From assembly GCF_026125825.1 (NCBI RefSeq), contig NZ_JAHCKK010000040.1, forward strand, positions 1-39,068: a stretch of 39,068 nt of DNA, in the 5' to 3' direction. This document shows, piece after piece, positions 1 through 6,862 of the stretch. Both the position numbers and the translations under genes were made by a program. Source of the DNA: Hydrogenophaga sp. GTDB lineage: Bacteria > Pseudomonadota > Gammaproteobacteria > Burkholderiales > Burkholderiaceae_C. Below the pieces are notes generated by a model. It was not told where the DNA came from. It did no database searches and saw only the letters and a list, made by a program, of their open reading frames with translations. Position 1 is the stretch's first letter; each line of letters begins with the position of its first letter.

Positions 1-153
1 TCCGCCCGAGATGCTGATGCGGCCGCCGCAGGCATTGCGCTCTCTGCCGTCGCCGGGACCGTTGCCGCCAACTACCAGACCTGCCATGAGAACGCCGAGC
101 AACTGAGGGCGTTGCAGGTGTGGGTCAGTGAGTTGACATCTGCCCCCAAGTAA
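1..153 (+). CDS. C-terminal end of a small protein, possibly a phage Rz-like spanin (partial)
   Basis: An open frame enters from the left edge and stops at TAA 151-153. About 50 residues are visible. An alanine-rich stretch is followed by a polar, helix-prone tail containing NYQTCHENAEQL and ending SELTSAPK. Tails of this kind, with one Cys and a coiled-coil-like pattern, are common in Rz-type inner-membrane spanins of phages infecting Burkholderiales, but the N-terminal membrane anchor lies outside the window. The assignment is a guess from style, while the reading frame itself is well supported by codon usage. It fits the accessory-element debris seen in the next kilobase. Confidence 0.35.
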   Translation, partial: SARDADAAAAGIALSAVAGTVAANYQTCHENAEQLRALQVWVSELTSAPK

Positions 154-261
154 TCAGCGCTTGGCGACTTCGCAACACCTGCTCATTCCATCCCGAATGC
201 GCTTGGCTTTCAGACCGAACAGCGCGTTCATGACATCCGTACCCACCACGGAGCATTGACC

Positions 262-552
262 ATGAGTAACCGATTCAAGCACGCCGTCATCGACGACGTG
301 ACTTCGCGCAACATCGACGCCAGCCTGCAAGACCATCTGCTCGACCTGTTCGAATCGGCCATGAAGTCGGTGGCCACGACGTTGGTGCGCGAGGCCAAAT
401 TCGACACCACCGACTTCGCCACCGCCAAAGGGCGCGGCTGCGAGGGGTTCACGCTGCTGGTGAGCCGCACCCGCGCCGACTCGCTCGACGGCTGGTTCGG
501 TGCGTTTCAGCGCGGCGACGAACGCCTCGACGTCGTCGGCCACCTGGAATAG
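262..552 (+). CDS. Hypothetical protein, 96 aa
   Basis: This small soluble protein has strongly GC-biased third positions, which supports a real gene. A GGAG ribosome site lies 8 nt before the ATG at 262; a TTG two codons upstream is possible but less likely. It has no signal peptide or membrane segment. The mix of acidic and basic residues (DDVTSRNIDASLQDHLLDLF near the start, FDTTDFATAKGRGCEGF mid-protein) does not match a family I recognise. It converges on the broken COG2958-like gene, with 4 bp between the two stops, in a stretch that looks like accessory-element remains. Confidence 0.55.
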   Translation: MSNRFKHAVIDDVTSRNIDASLQDHLLDLFESAMKSVATTLVREAKFDTTDFATAKGRGCEGFTLLVSRTRADSLDGWFGAFQRGDERLDVVGHLE

Positions 553-556
553 GCGG

Positions 557-1140
557 TCAATCGTCCAGTTCGGGAACGTCCCAGTCCGCTGGGCGCGCCT
601 CGCCGGTCTGGTAGAACTGCTTCACCAGCTTCACGTATTCCAGAAAATCCCGGTTCTCCGTGGCCAGCCGATTGGCCATGTCCCAATCAATCTCGTCGCG
701 CTCGCGCGCCGGAATCAGCACCTGACTGTCGGCAGGGTTGTCCACGTCCAGCTTGATGAAGCCGATGCCGCGGGCGGCGAACAGCATCCGCAGTTCCTTC
801 AGCGTATCGGTGCCGCCGATTTCCGCCGCGACCAGATAGCCGAAATTGGCCCACGACGAATTCGACACCGCCTGAAAAAAGCATTCGCGCACGTTCGAGC
901 GGTTGATCAGCAACTTGACCTCGAACGACCACAGCTTGGTGCGCTTGTCGGAATACTGGTTGACGCAGTCGCGCACCTCCTGGTGTCAGTCCGCGCCCAG
1001 ATCTTCCATGCCGACCACGTCCGGGTACAGCCAGCGGTTGCCGTTGGGGCCGCGCTTGTTCGACGAACGCTTCTCGTCAATGCGTTTGGAGAACACACCG
1101 AACTCCTCCCACAGATACTGCGACAGCAGCGGATATCTAT
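557..1140 (-). pseudogene. COG2958/HrgA-like protein, 5'-truncated and with an in-frame stop
   Basis: One continuous minus-strand frame reads from a junction near 1140 to the stop at 557, interrupted only by a TGA at 986-988. Upstream of the stop it encodes YPLLSQYLWEEFGVFSKRID and NGNRWLYPDVVGMEDL. Downstream it encodes VKLLINRSNVRECFFQAVSN and KELRMLFAARGIGFIKLD. These are hallmarks of the COG2958 (HrgA-like) family, uncharacterised proteins often found in defence or accessory islands. The sequence around the stop (GAD-stop-HQEV) suggests a TGG to TGA change at a Trp codon. The N-terminal winged-helix part expected in this family is missing where the sequence changes at about 1140. An internal restart near 976 could make a 139-residue C-terminal piece, but function is doubtful. 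Confidence 0.62.
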
Positions 1141-1268
1141 CGACGCTCCGTCATGCTCGCCAGCGGACGCTACGCTATGCTCGATGACGGCATGGGGTTC
1201 AGCCGTGGTGCCATGGAAGCCAGTGATCGAACAGCGGCAGGGTCAGAAGCTCGCGGCAACAGTGCGCG
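1141..1268 (+). pseudogene. Fragment of a DUF3363-type relaxase (frameshifted)
   Basis: Two plus-strand frames join to give an interpretable peptide: SVMLASGRYAMLDDGMGFS, then after a one-base slip near 1203, VPWKPVIEQRQGQKLAATV. The pattern 'yAMLDDGxGFxLVPWxPvxEqrlGq' is typical of the C-terminal DUF3363 region of VirD2-like relaxases carried by integrative conjugative elements. Both ends are cut: it begins where the COG2958-like gene ends and runs into an unrelated frame near 1270. It is a dead remnant that shows a conjugative element once lay here. The family call comes from memory of the motif and is moderately sure. Confidence 0.45.
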
Positions 1269-1391
1269 GTGGTACCCCAAGCCAACCTGCCCAAGAAGGG
1301 GGATGCCGCGCTGGCCAGGACGCTGGAAGGCATGACCATCCAACCGGTGGAGCGCATCGAGGATGCGCTGCAGGTGGTGCGGGGGTTTTGA
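1269..1391 (+). pseudogene. C-terminal tail resembling RadA (or another Lon-like domain protein)
   Basis: The last 40 codons of an open frame end at TGA 1389-1391. The peptide VVPQANLPKKG, then LEGMTIQPVERIEDALQVVR, resembles the extreme C terminus of RadA/Sms ('vPkANlPKk...egm.i..V.ri.eAL'), the Lon-like domain of that recombination ATPase. A short insertion (DAALART) is not typical of RadA, so a different protein with a Lon-like fold is possible. There is no start or catalytic domain. It directly abuts the relaxase fragment, with the join near 1270. Confidence 0.3.
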
Positions 1392-1416
1392 GGGCGGACG
1401 AAAGTCTGGGTATAGT
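1388..1416 (+). promoter_or_regulatory. Sigma-70-like promoter with no obvious gene
   Basis: TTGAGG (1388-1393) and TATAGT (1411-1416) are separated by exactly 17 bp. Transcription would run rightward and, after about 120 bp, antisense to the Rieske ferredoxin gene. No convincing plus-strand gene follows. In the gap 1392-1544 I see nothing else beyond the end of the RadA-like tail. Confidence 0.35.
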
Positions 1417-1544
1417 ACTCTACGTTGCCGATGGATGGCCACGCGGAGGCTTCGGCGCAGCAGTTCACACACAGGCCGCGCCAATACCTCGAGGGTTTTC
1501 TACTGAGGCTGATATCCTAGCATGAACGTTTGGGTTACCGCACG

Positions 1545-1934
1545 TTATGCACCGTCCGCGCAGTGTCCAGCATCAAGCGCAGCGAACACCTGATCGTTTT
1601 CGACCTTGACGGGGTAGATCGTCAAGGCCTTGCTACAGGGATGAGCGGTCGCTGCGCCGGTGCGGATGTCAAAGCGCCCGGCGTGAAACGGGCACTCAAT
1701 CTCGCAGCCGACGATCTCGCCATCGGACATGGAGGCATCTCCATGCGTACAAGTGTCGTCCATGACGAAGTATTCGCCCTCGAGGCACACCACGGCCAGC
1801 GGCGGCCGGCCTTCGACCTGCACCTGCAGCGCGTAATCAGGCTCGACCTCGCTGGTGCGGGCAATGAAAGTGTACGCAGGCGCAGCGCCCTCGCCTTGCG
1901 CTTGGGGTGTAGATGAAGAAACAGAAGTGCTCAT
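1545..1934 (-). CDS. Rieske [2Fe-2S] ferredoxin of a ring-hydroxylating oxygenase, 129 aa
   Basis: This soluble electron carrier is expected to pass electrons from the ferredoxin reductase to the terminal oxygenase. The Rieske cluster ligands are Cys62-x-His64 (CTHG) and Cys81-x2-His84 (CPFH), 16 residues apart. The family is usually 100-110 residues, and the extra length is a Ser/Ala/Gln-rich N-terminal tail. It is the last gene of the minus-strand catabolic run, about 100 bp downstream of the LivF gene. Two oddities are visible: a terminator-like hairpin lies between LivF and this gene, and no Shine-Dalgarno sequence precedes the ATG (the upstream 25 bases are almost all T and G on the coding strand). 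It could therefore be under-expressed, leaderless, or driven by its own unseen promoter. Its likely partner is the alpha/beta oxygenase at 10147-12033. Confidence 0.9.
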   Translation of the reverse strand: MSTSVSSSTPQAQGEGAAPAYTFIARTSEVEPDYALQVQVEGRPPLAVVCLEGEYFVMDDTCTHGDASMSDGEIVGCEIECPFHAGRFDIRTGAATAHPCSKALTIYPVKVENDQVFAALDAGHCADGA

Positions 1935-1941
1935 AAAACCA

Positions 1942-1980
1942 AAAACAAGAAAGAAAACGGGCCGCCCGTCAACCCGGCCC
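1942..1980 (-). terminator. Rho-independent terminator-like hairpin upstream of the Rieske ferredoxin gene
   Basis: Reading leftward on the minus strand, the stem GGGCCG / CGGCCC (1975-1980 pairing with 1959-1964) is followed by GTTTTCTTTCTTGTTTTTGG. It would end or attenuate transcripts coming from the liv genes just before the ferredoxin. Confidence 0.5.
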
Positions 1981-2038
1981 GCAAAGGGCAGGCATCATAC
2001 CCAGTCGCTTCGCTGCAACAGGTGAATCACGGGGTGCA

Positions 2039-2839
2039 TCAGGTTGCCTTCAACAGCGGCTCATCCGCGCACAGAGCGTCCTCGTCCACGCCCAGCCCCA
2101 GATAGGCGGCGCGCACCATCGGGTCGTCCATGAGCGCCGCGCCGCGTCCCTCATGGGCGATGCGCCCGCTTTCTAGCACATAGGCCCAATCGGCAAGCGG
2201 TAGCGCCTCGTGCGCGTTTTGCTCCACGAGCAGGATGGTCATGCCGTCGCGCTGCAGGTTCGCGATGATGGAAAACACATCCTCGACGATCAGCGGCGCC
2301 AATCCCATCGAAGGCTCGTCGAGCAGCAGCAGACGCGGCTGGCTCATCAGTGCCCGCCCGATCGCGAGCATCTGCTGCTGACCGCCCGAGAGCAACCCCG
2401 CATGTTCCTTGCGCCGGTTCGCGAGCGCGGGGAACAGCTGGTACATGCGTTCGAGCTCGCGCTCGACTTCTGCCTTGGGGCGGGTTTGCCCGCCCAGGCG
2501 CAGGTTCTCATCGACGGACAGGTCACCGAAAACGCAACGGCCCTCCGGGCAGTGTGCAATGCCACGCCCGACGCGCCGATGTGCCGGCAGCTTGCCTAGG
2601 GGCTGGCCGTCCAGCTCAATGCTGCCACCGCGCAGGGGCTGCAGGCCCGAGATGGTTTTGAGCAGGGTGGTTTTGCCCGCACCGTTGCTGCCCACCAGCG
2701 CCACCAACTGCCCTGGCATGACCTCCAGGCTCACGCCGTGCAGGCACTGGATGTGGCCATAACAGCTGTTGACGCCGCGCAAGCGCAGCAGCGGCTGTGC
2801 GCCCGTGGCGCGAGAGGCATCGGAAATAGGCTGCGTCAT
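2039..2839 (-). CDS. livF: Branched-chain amino acid-type ABC transporter ATP-binding protein (LivF family)
   Basis: This is the second ATPase of a Liv-type importer. Walker A is GSNGAGKTT (residues 50-58 from the chosen start), the signature is LSGGQQQM, and Walker B is LLLLDEPSMGL. It has 266 residues against about 235-240 for typical LivF, because both termini are extended. The start at 2839 is chosen for the strong AAGGAGT 6-7 nt upstream. An upstream ATG at 2875 overlaps the livG stop as ATGA and would add 12 residues. Its position in an aromatic-degradation operon implies import of an aromatic acid rather than leucine; this is inference. Confidence 0.9.
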   Translation of the reverse strand: MTQPISDASRATGAQPLLRLRGVNSCYGHIQCLHGVSLEVMPGQLVALVGSNGAGKTTLLKTISGLQPLRGGSIELDGQPLGKLPAHRRVGRGIAHCPEGRCVFGDLSVDENLRLGGQTRPKAEVERELERMYQLFPALANRRKEHAGLLSGGQQQMLAIGRALMSQPRLLLLDEPSMGLAPLIVEDVFSIIANLQRDGMTILLVEQNAHEALPLADWAYVLESGRIAHEGRGAALMDDPMVRAAYLGLGVDEDALCADEPLLKAT

Positions 2840-2871
2840 AGATGACTCCTTGGATACGGGTATCGGGGAAT

Positions 2872-3663
2872 TCATTTGGTGCCCAGATAGGCCGCTATCA
2901 CGTCCGGATCGCGCGCCACCTCGGCCGGTGTGCCCTGCGCGATGCAGCGGCCATAGTTGAGCACGACCACGTGGTCGGACACGCCCATCACGAGTTTCAT
3001 GTCGTGCTCGATCAACACCACCGTGATGTGCTGCGCGGCCAGACGTTCGATGATGCGCCCCATCTCGACTTTTTCACTCGGGTTGAGCCCCGCGGCGGGT
3101 TCGTCGAGCAACAGCAGGCGCGGCGTGCGGATCAGCGCCCGCGCGAGTTCCAGTCGCTTGAGCGCACCGTAGGACATGGCGTCTGGCAAGCTGTCGGGAG
3201 AAACGTCCAGTCCCACCAAGGCAAGCAACTCCTCCACCTTGTCACTCAGCTCGCGGTCGCGCCGTATGAGCGCAGGCAGACGCAAAATCCCGGCCCAGAG
3301 CCCGCCCTGCAGACCGACGTGCGCGCCCAGCAGGATGTTTTCGCGCACCGTCATGTTGCGGCAGATCTTGAGGTTCTGGAAAGTGCGACAGACGCCCAGC
3401 GTGGCGAGTTCATGGGGCGCCAGCTTGGCGGTGTCGTGGCCGTCGATCAGCACCCGCCCGGCGCTCGGGCGGTAAAGGCAGCTCACGATGTTGAGCAGCG
3501 TCGTCTTGCCTGCGCCATTGGGGCCGATGAGCGAGTGCACATGCCCCTGACTCAAGGAGAACGTGACGTTTTCGAGCACCTTGGGGCCGCCAAAGTCCTT
3601 GTGCACGCCTTCGAGGCGCACGATGTCGTTTTCTGCCGCAAGGCTTTGCAGGACGGCGCTCAT
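2872..3663 (-). CDS. livG: Branched-chain amino acid-type ABC transporter ATP-binding protein (LivG family)
   Basis: This is the first ATPase of the Liv-type importer, 263 residues, the normal family length. It has Walker A GPNGAGKTT, the LivG-style signature MSYGALKRLELARAL, Walker B LLLLDEPAAGLNP, and the C-terminal LivG extension ending VIAAYLGTK. Its start overlaps the livM stop by 4 bp (ATGA at 3660-3663) and its end touches the livF region, so the four transporter genes are translationally coupled. It should sit on the cytoplasmic face with LivF, energising the LivH/LivM channel. Confidence 0.93.
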   Translation of the reverse strand: MSAVLQSLAAENDIVRLEGVHKDFGGPKVLENVTFSLSQGHVHSLIGPNGAGKTTLLNIVSCLYRPSAGRVLIDGHDTAKLAPHELATLGVCRTFQNLKICRNMTVRENILLGAHVGLQGGLWAGILRLPALIRRDRELSDKVEELLALVGLDVSPDSLPDAMSYGALKRLELARALIRTPRLLLLDEPAAGLNPSEKVEMGRIIERLAAQHITVVLIEHDMKLVMGVSDHVVVLNYGRCIAQGTPAEVARDPDVIAAYLGTK

Positions 3664-4700
3664 GTGCCTATCTCCGGGTGCGCAGTGCGGCGCGCGAGCC
3701 AGCGTTCGCGCAGCGTCGGCACGATGCCGCGCGGCATGAGCAGCACCACCGCAAACAGAATGCCGCCCACCACCAGGGTCTCATACTCGGCCGCCTTGGC
3801 CAGCAGGTGCGGCAGCAGCGTCACGATGCCGGCGCCCAGCACGGCCCCGGCGATGGAGCCTATGCCGCCCACTACGGCCATCATCAGGAATTGCACGGAA
3901 TGCAGAAACGAAGCCGCATCCGGCGTGACAAAACCCGAGTAATGCGCATACAGGGCACCCATGAATCCGGCAATCGCCGCAGAAAACACGAAGATGCGCA
4001 CCTTGTAGCTCTGCACATCGACGCCCATGGTGGTGGCAGCAATCTCGGCGTCGTGCAGCGCGCGCAGCGCGCGCCCCGCCGGAGAGCGCAGCAGATTGAC
4101 CGAGGCGAGCACCGTCAGCACCAGCACCAGCAACAGCACGCCGTACCAGGCGGCGTCGCCTTGCAGGGTGTGGCCGGCGAGCGTGAGCGGATTGACGGAC
4201 ATGCCGTCCGGCCCGCCGCTCCACTGCGGCTCGTTGCGCAACACGATGCCAAGCAAAAAGCCCACACCCAGCGTGGCCACCGCGAGGTAATAGCCCGACA
4301 GCTTGAGAAACAGCCGTCCCACGAGCCAGGCCAGCAGCACCGTGCCGCCAACGGCACAGACGATGGCCAGCAGCACCGGCCAGTTCTGCATGGTCGAGAG
4401 ATACGCCGACAGATACGCGCCGCTGGCAAAAAATGCCGCATGGCCCAGGCTCAGCTGCCCCGTGGTGCCTATCATCAAGGTCAGCGACACGGCCACGGCG
4501 GCGTTGATGAACACCAGGTTGGCCACCGCCAGATAGAACGGATTGGGCACCAGCAACGGAAACGCCACCGCAGCAAGCAACGCAAGGGCCGCGAACCACG
4601 CCGTGCGCGCCGCACCATGTCTTGCGCCACGGGCGGCGCCTTCACCCGCGCGCCCCTTCGAAGGTTTACCCGCAAGGGCCATAGATTCCATCACTCCCAT
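3660..4700 (-). CDS. livM: Branched-chain amino acid-type ABC transporter permease (LivM family)
   Basis: This inner-membrane permease has 346 residues. The start at 4700 overlaps the livH stop as TGATG, which indicates coupled translation. The same frame stays open to 5237 upstream, but that part is the antisense-like shadow of livH. After a short charged N-terminal segment there are about eight to ten hydrophobic helices. The LivM signatures GTTGQLSLGHAAFFASGAY and LRSPAGRALRALHDAEIAA are present. The latter is the EAA-like cytoplasmic loop that contacts the ATPases. It forms the channel with LivH. Confidence 0.92.
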   Translation of the reverse strand: MGVMESMALAGKPSKGRAGEGAARGARHGAARTAWFAALALLAAVAFPLLVPNPFYLAVANLVFINAAVAVSLTLMIGTTGQLSLGHAAFFASGAYLSAYLSTMQNWPVLLAIVCAVGGTVLLAWLVGRLFLKLSGYYLAVATLGVGFLLGIVLRNEPQWSGGPDGMSVNPLTLAGHTLQGDAAWYGVLLLVLVLTVLASVNLLRSPAGRALRALHDAEIAATTMGVDVQSYKVRIFVFSAAIAGFMGALYAHYSGFVTPDAASFLHSVQFLMMAVVGGIGSIAGAVLGAGIVTLLPHLLAKAAEYETLVVGGILFAVVLLMPRGIVPTLRERWLARRTAHPEIGT

Positions 4701-5572
4701 CACACACGCTCCACACGCCGGCGGCCAAACAAGCCAGTGGGCTTGACCATGAACAGCAGCACGATCATCACGAAAGGCACGGCATCCTTGTAGGCGGACG
4801 ACACATAGCCCGCCGTCATGGCTTCGGCCAGGCCGATCGCAAAACCGCCGAACACCGCTCCCCAAGGGCTGCCCATGCCGCCGATGATCGCGGCGATGAT
4901 GCCTTTGAGGCCCACCATCACGCCCACGTCGGCATAGGTGTAGGTGATGGGCGCGGTGACGATGCCACCGATCGCGCCCAGCACGCCCGACAGGCCAAAG
5001 GCCAGCAGCAGCACACGCTTGACGTCTATGCCCATGAGCTGCGCAGTGGTCGGGTCCAGCGAGGCGGCAACAAAGCCGCGCCCGGTGCGGCTGTGGCGAA
5101 AAAACCAGGCCAGCCCGGCCAGCACCACGGCCGTGATGCCCATCACCCACAAGGCCTGCGGCAGTATCGTGGCACCGCCAATGCGCAAAGGCTCGCTGCC
5201 GCTGAACGCCGGGATCGAGCGCGTCTGCGTGCCCCACAACGCATGGGCCAGACCGCGTAACATGATGCCGAAGGCCACCGTGAGGATGATCACCTGCAGC
5301 ACCCCCGAACGCTGCAGGGTGTAGGTGAACACCCGCTGCAGCAGCAAAGACACCACCAGGCCCGCGAGCACCGCGAGCAGCACGGCCAGCCAGAAGGGCA
5401 TCTGCGTCTGCAGCAGCACGGCCGTGACCATGCCTCCGATCATGACCGACTCACCCTGGGCAAAATTGAGCGCTCCGCTGGCGTTGTAGATCAGCGTGAA
5501 GCCCAGCGCCACCAAGGCATAGCGCGCCCCCTCCGTGAGGCCCGAGGACAGAAACTGAATGAAAGCGTCCAT
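4700..5572 (-). CDS. livH: Branched-chain amino acid-type ABC transporter permease (LivH family)
   Basis: This inner-membrane permease is 290 residues, the usual LivH size. It starts with DAFIQFLSSGLTEGARYALV, has the conserved ALNFAQGESVMIGG, and the EAA-like loop GRGFVAASLDPTTAQLMG. The ATG at 5572 is preferred because GGAG, lying inside the stop region of the binding-protein gene, is about 8-9 nt upstream. A GTG at 5578 is an alternative. The gene begins within 10 bp of the end of the binding-protein gene, so the transporter genes form one unit. Confidence 0.92.
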   Translation of the reverse strand: MDAFIQFLSSGLTEGARYALVALGFTLIYNASGALNFAQGESVMIGGMVTAVLLQTQMPFWLAVLLAVLAGLVVSLLLQRVFTYTLQRSGVLQVIILTVAFGIMLRGLAHALWGTQTRSIPAFSGSEPLRIGGATILPQALWVMGITAVVLAGLAWFFRHSRTGRGFVAASLDPTTAQLMGIDVKRVLLLAFGLSGVLGAIGGIVTAPITYTYADVGVMVGLKGIIAAIIGGMGSPWGAVFGGFAIGLAEAMTAGYVSSAYKDAVPFVMIVLLFMVKPTGLFGRRRVERV

Positions 5573-5578
5573 GTGCAC

Positions 5579-6742
5579 TTACTCCTGCAGCTTCCAACGC
5601 CCATCCTTGACCTGCACGATGCGCAGCGATGCGGCCGTCAAGCCCACGTGATCCGTCGGGCTCATCTTGAAGGGCCCGGTCACGCCGAGCACGGAGCTGG
5701 CTTCGATCGCATCGCGCAGCTTGGCCGGATCGACGCTGCCGGTGCGCTGCACAGCCTCGCGGATCAGCAGCATGGCATCATGGGCATTGCCAGCAAAGTA
5801 CGATGGAACCTCGTTGTACTTTGCTTGATAGGCTTTGACATAGGCCTGAATCACACCCTGCTGTGGGTTGTTGGCGGGAATTTGATTCCATACCAGTATA
5901 GAACCGTTCGTCATGATCATATGCTCCGCGGCATCGCCAGCAAGCTTGACGAAGGTATCGGAAGCCAGCGCATGCGTGCCGTAATGCGGCAGGGGAATAC
6001 CGAGTTGCCTGTAGTTCTTGGCGACGATGACGGCCGGCTCACCAAAACCACAGTTCAGAATCGTCTGAATGCCTGGTGCCTGGCGCAGGTTGGTCAGTTG
6101 CGCTGTCATGTCGGTGTCTTTGACGTTGAAAGACTCTTCGCGCACGATCTTGATGCCTTTTTGCGGCGCCACTTCCTGTGCCGCAGCCAAACAGGCCCGT
6201 CCGAACGCGTCCGTGCCCGCGATCACACCCACGTTGACCAGGCCGCTTTTGCGCATGTGGTCGTACAGGCGCGTGACGGCCATGGCGTCCGTCTGGTTCA
6301 TCTTGAAGACGAACTTCTTCACAGGGTCGATGATCACCGTTCCGCCGGCGAGCGACAACATGGGAACACCGGCTCGCTCGACCAACGGCACCGCCGACAT
6401 AGTCGTCCCGGTGGTAGAGCCGCCTATGATCACCTGCACGCCATCGTTGTCGAGCATGCGCTTGACGAGCGTGTTCGCACGTGGCGGGCTGGATTCGTCA
6501 TCGTAGCGAAACAGTTCGATCTTGCGGCCATCAATGCCACCACCCGCATTGATCATGTCCACATACATTTCCACGGTCTTCATAGCACCCTCACCCAGAT
6601 AGGACGCAGGCCCAGTCACGGAAAGATAGGCGCCGATCTTCAGAGGTGGCTTGGCCTGCGCCCAGGCCGGGAGGGCGAGCAGCGCCGAAGCAGTCAATGC
6701 AAGTGTGGTCGCCAAGCGTTTGGTAAAACGATTTTTCATCAT
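5579..6742 (-). CDS. Liv-type periplasmic substrate-binding protein
   Basis: This secreted solute receptor has 387 residues. A signal peptide of about 28 residues (basic MKNRFTKR, then a hydrophobic core, cleavage near AWAQA) precedes a type-I periplasmic binding fold beginning KIGAYLSVTGPASYLGEG. It is close to receptors that bind aromatic or phenolic acids in catabolic operons (COG0683 family), but the ligand cannot be read from sequence. A strong AAAGGAGA lies just before the ATG. The 120 bp between this gene and the CoA ligase gene hold only a weak hairpin and no clear promoter. It delivers ligand to the LivHMGF complex encoded immediately downstream. Confidence 0.9.
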   Translation of the reverse strand: MMKNRFTKRLATTLALTASALLALPAWAQAKPPLKIGAYLSVTGPASYLGEGAMKTVEMYVDMINAGGGIDGRKIELFRYDDESSPPRANTLVKRMLDNDGVQVIIGGSTTGTTMSAVPLVERAGVPMLSLAGGTVIIDPVKKFVFKMNQTDAMAVTRLYDHMRKSGLVNVGVIAGTDAFGRACLAAAQEVAPQKGIKIVREESFNVKDTDMTAQLTNLRQAPGIQTILNCGFGEPAVIVAKNYRQLGIPLPHYGTHALASDTFVKLAGDAAEHMIMTNGSILVWNQIPANNPQQGVIQAYVKAYQAKYNEVPSYFAGNAHDAMLLIREAVQRTGSVDPAKLRDAIEASSVLGVTGPFKMSPTDHVGLTAASLRIVQVKDGRWKLQE

Positions 6743-6862
6743 AGTCTCCTTTTACTTTCGATGTTTTGGGTTCTCTCCGGCTCATCCGGAAAGAATCCCG
6801 TTGAAAAACTCTTGAAGGATGCTCGCGGCGTCAGCCCTGCTCCCGAGGACTTCATTTTCTTT

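Noticed and set aside
500-1525. Long plus-strand open frame across the left mosaic
   Set aside because: It is the reverse of the COG2958-like frame and then an out-of-register reading of the relaxase scrap; composition is the Arg/Ala/His-rich pattern of a GC-rich shadow.
1530-1916. Plus-strand frame opposite the Rieske ferredoxin gene
   Set aside because: The minus strand encodes a clear Rieske ferredoxin with all ligands; the plus frame has no recognisable feature.
4701-5237. Upstream extension of the LivM frame
   Set aside because: It overlaps livH in another frame. The LivM start at 4700 is fixed by the TGATG overlap and family length.
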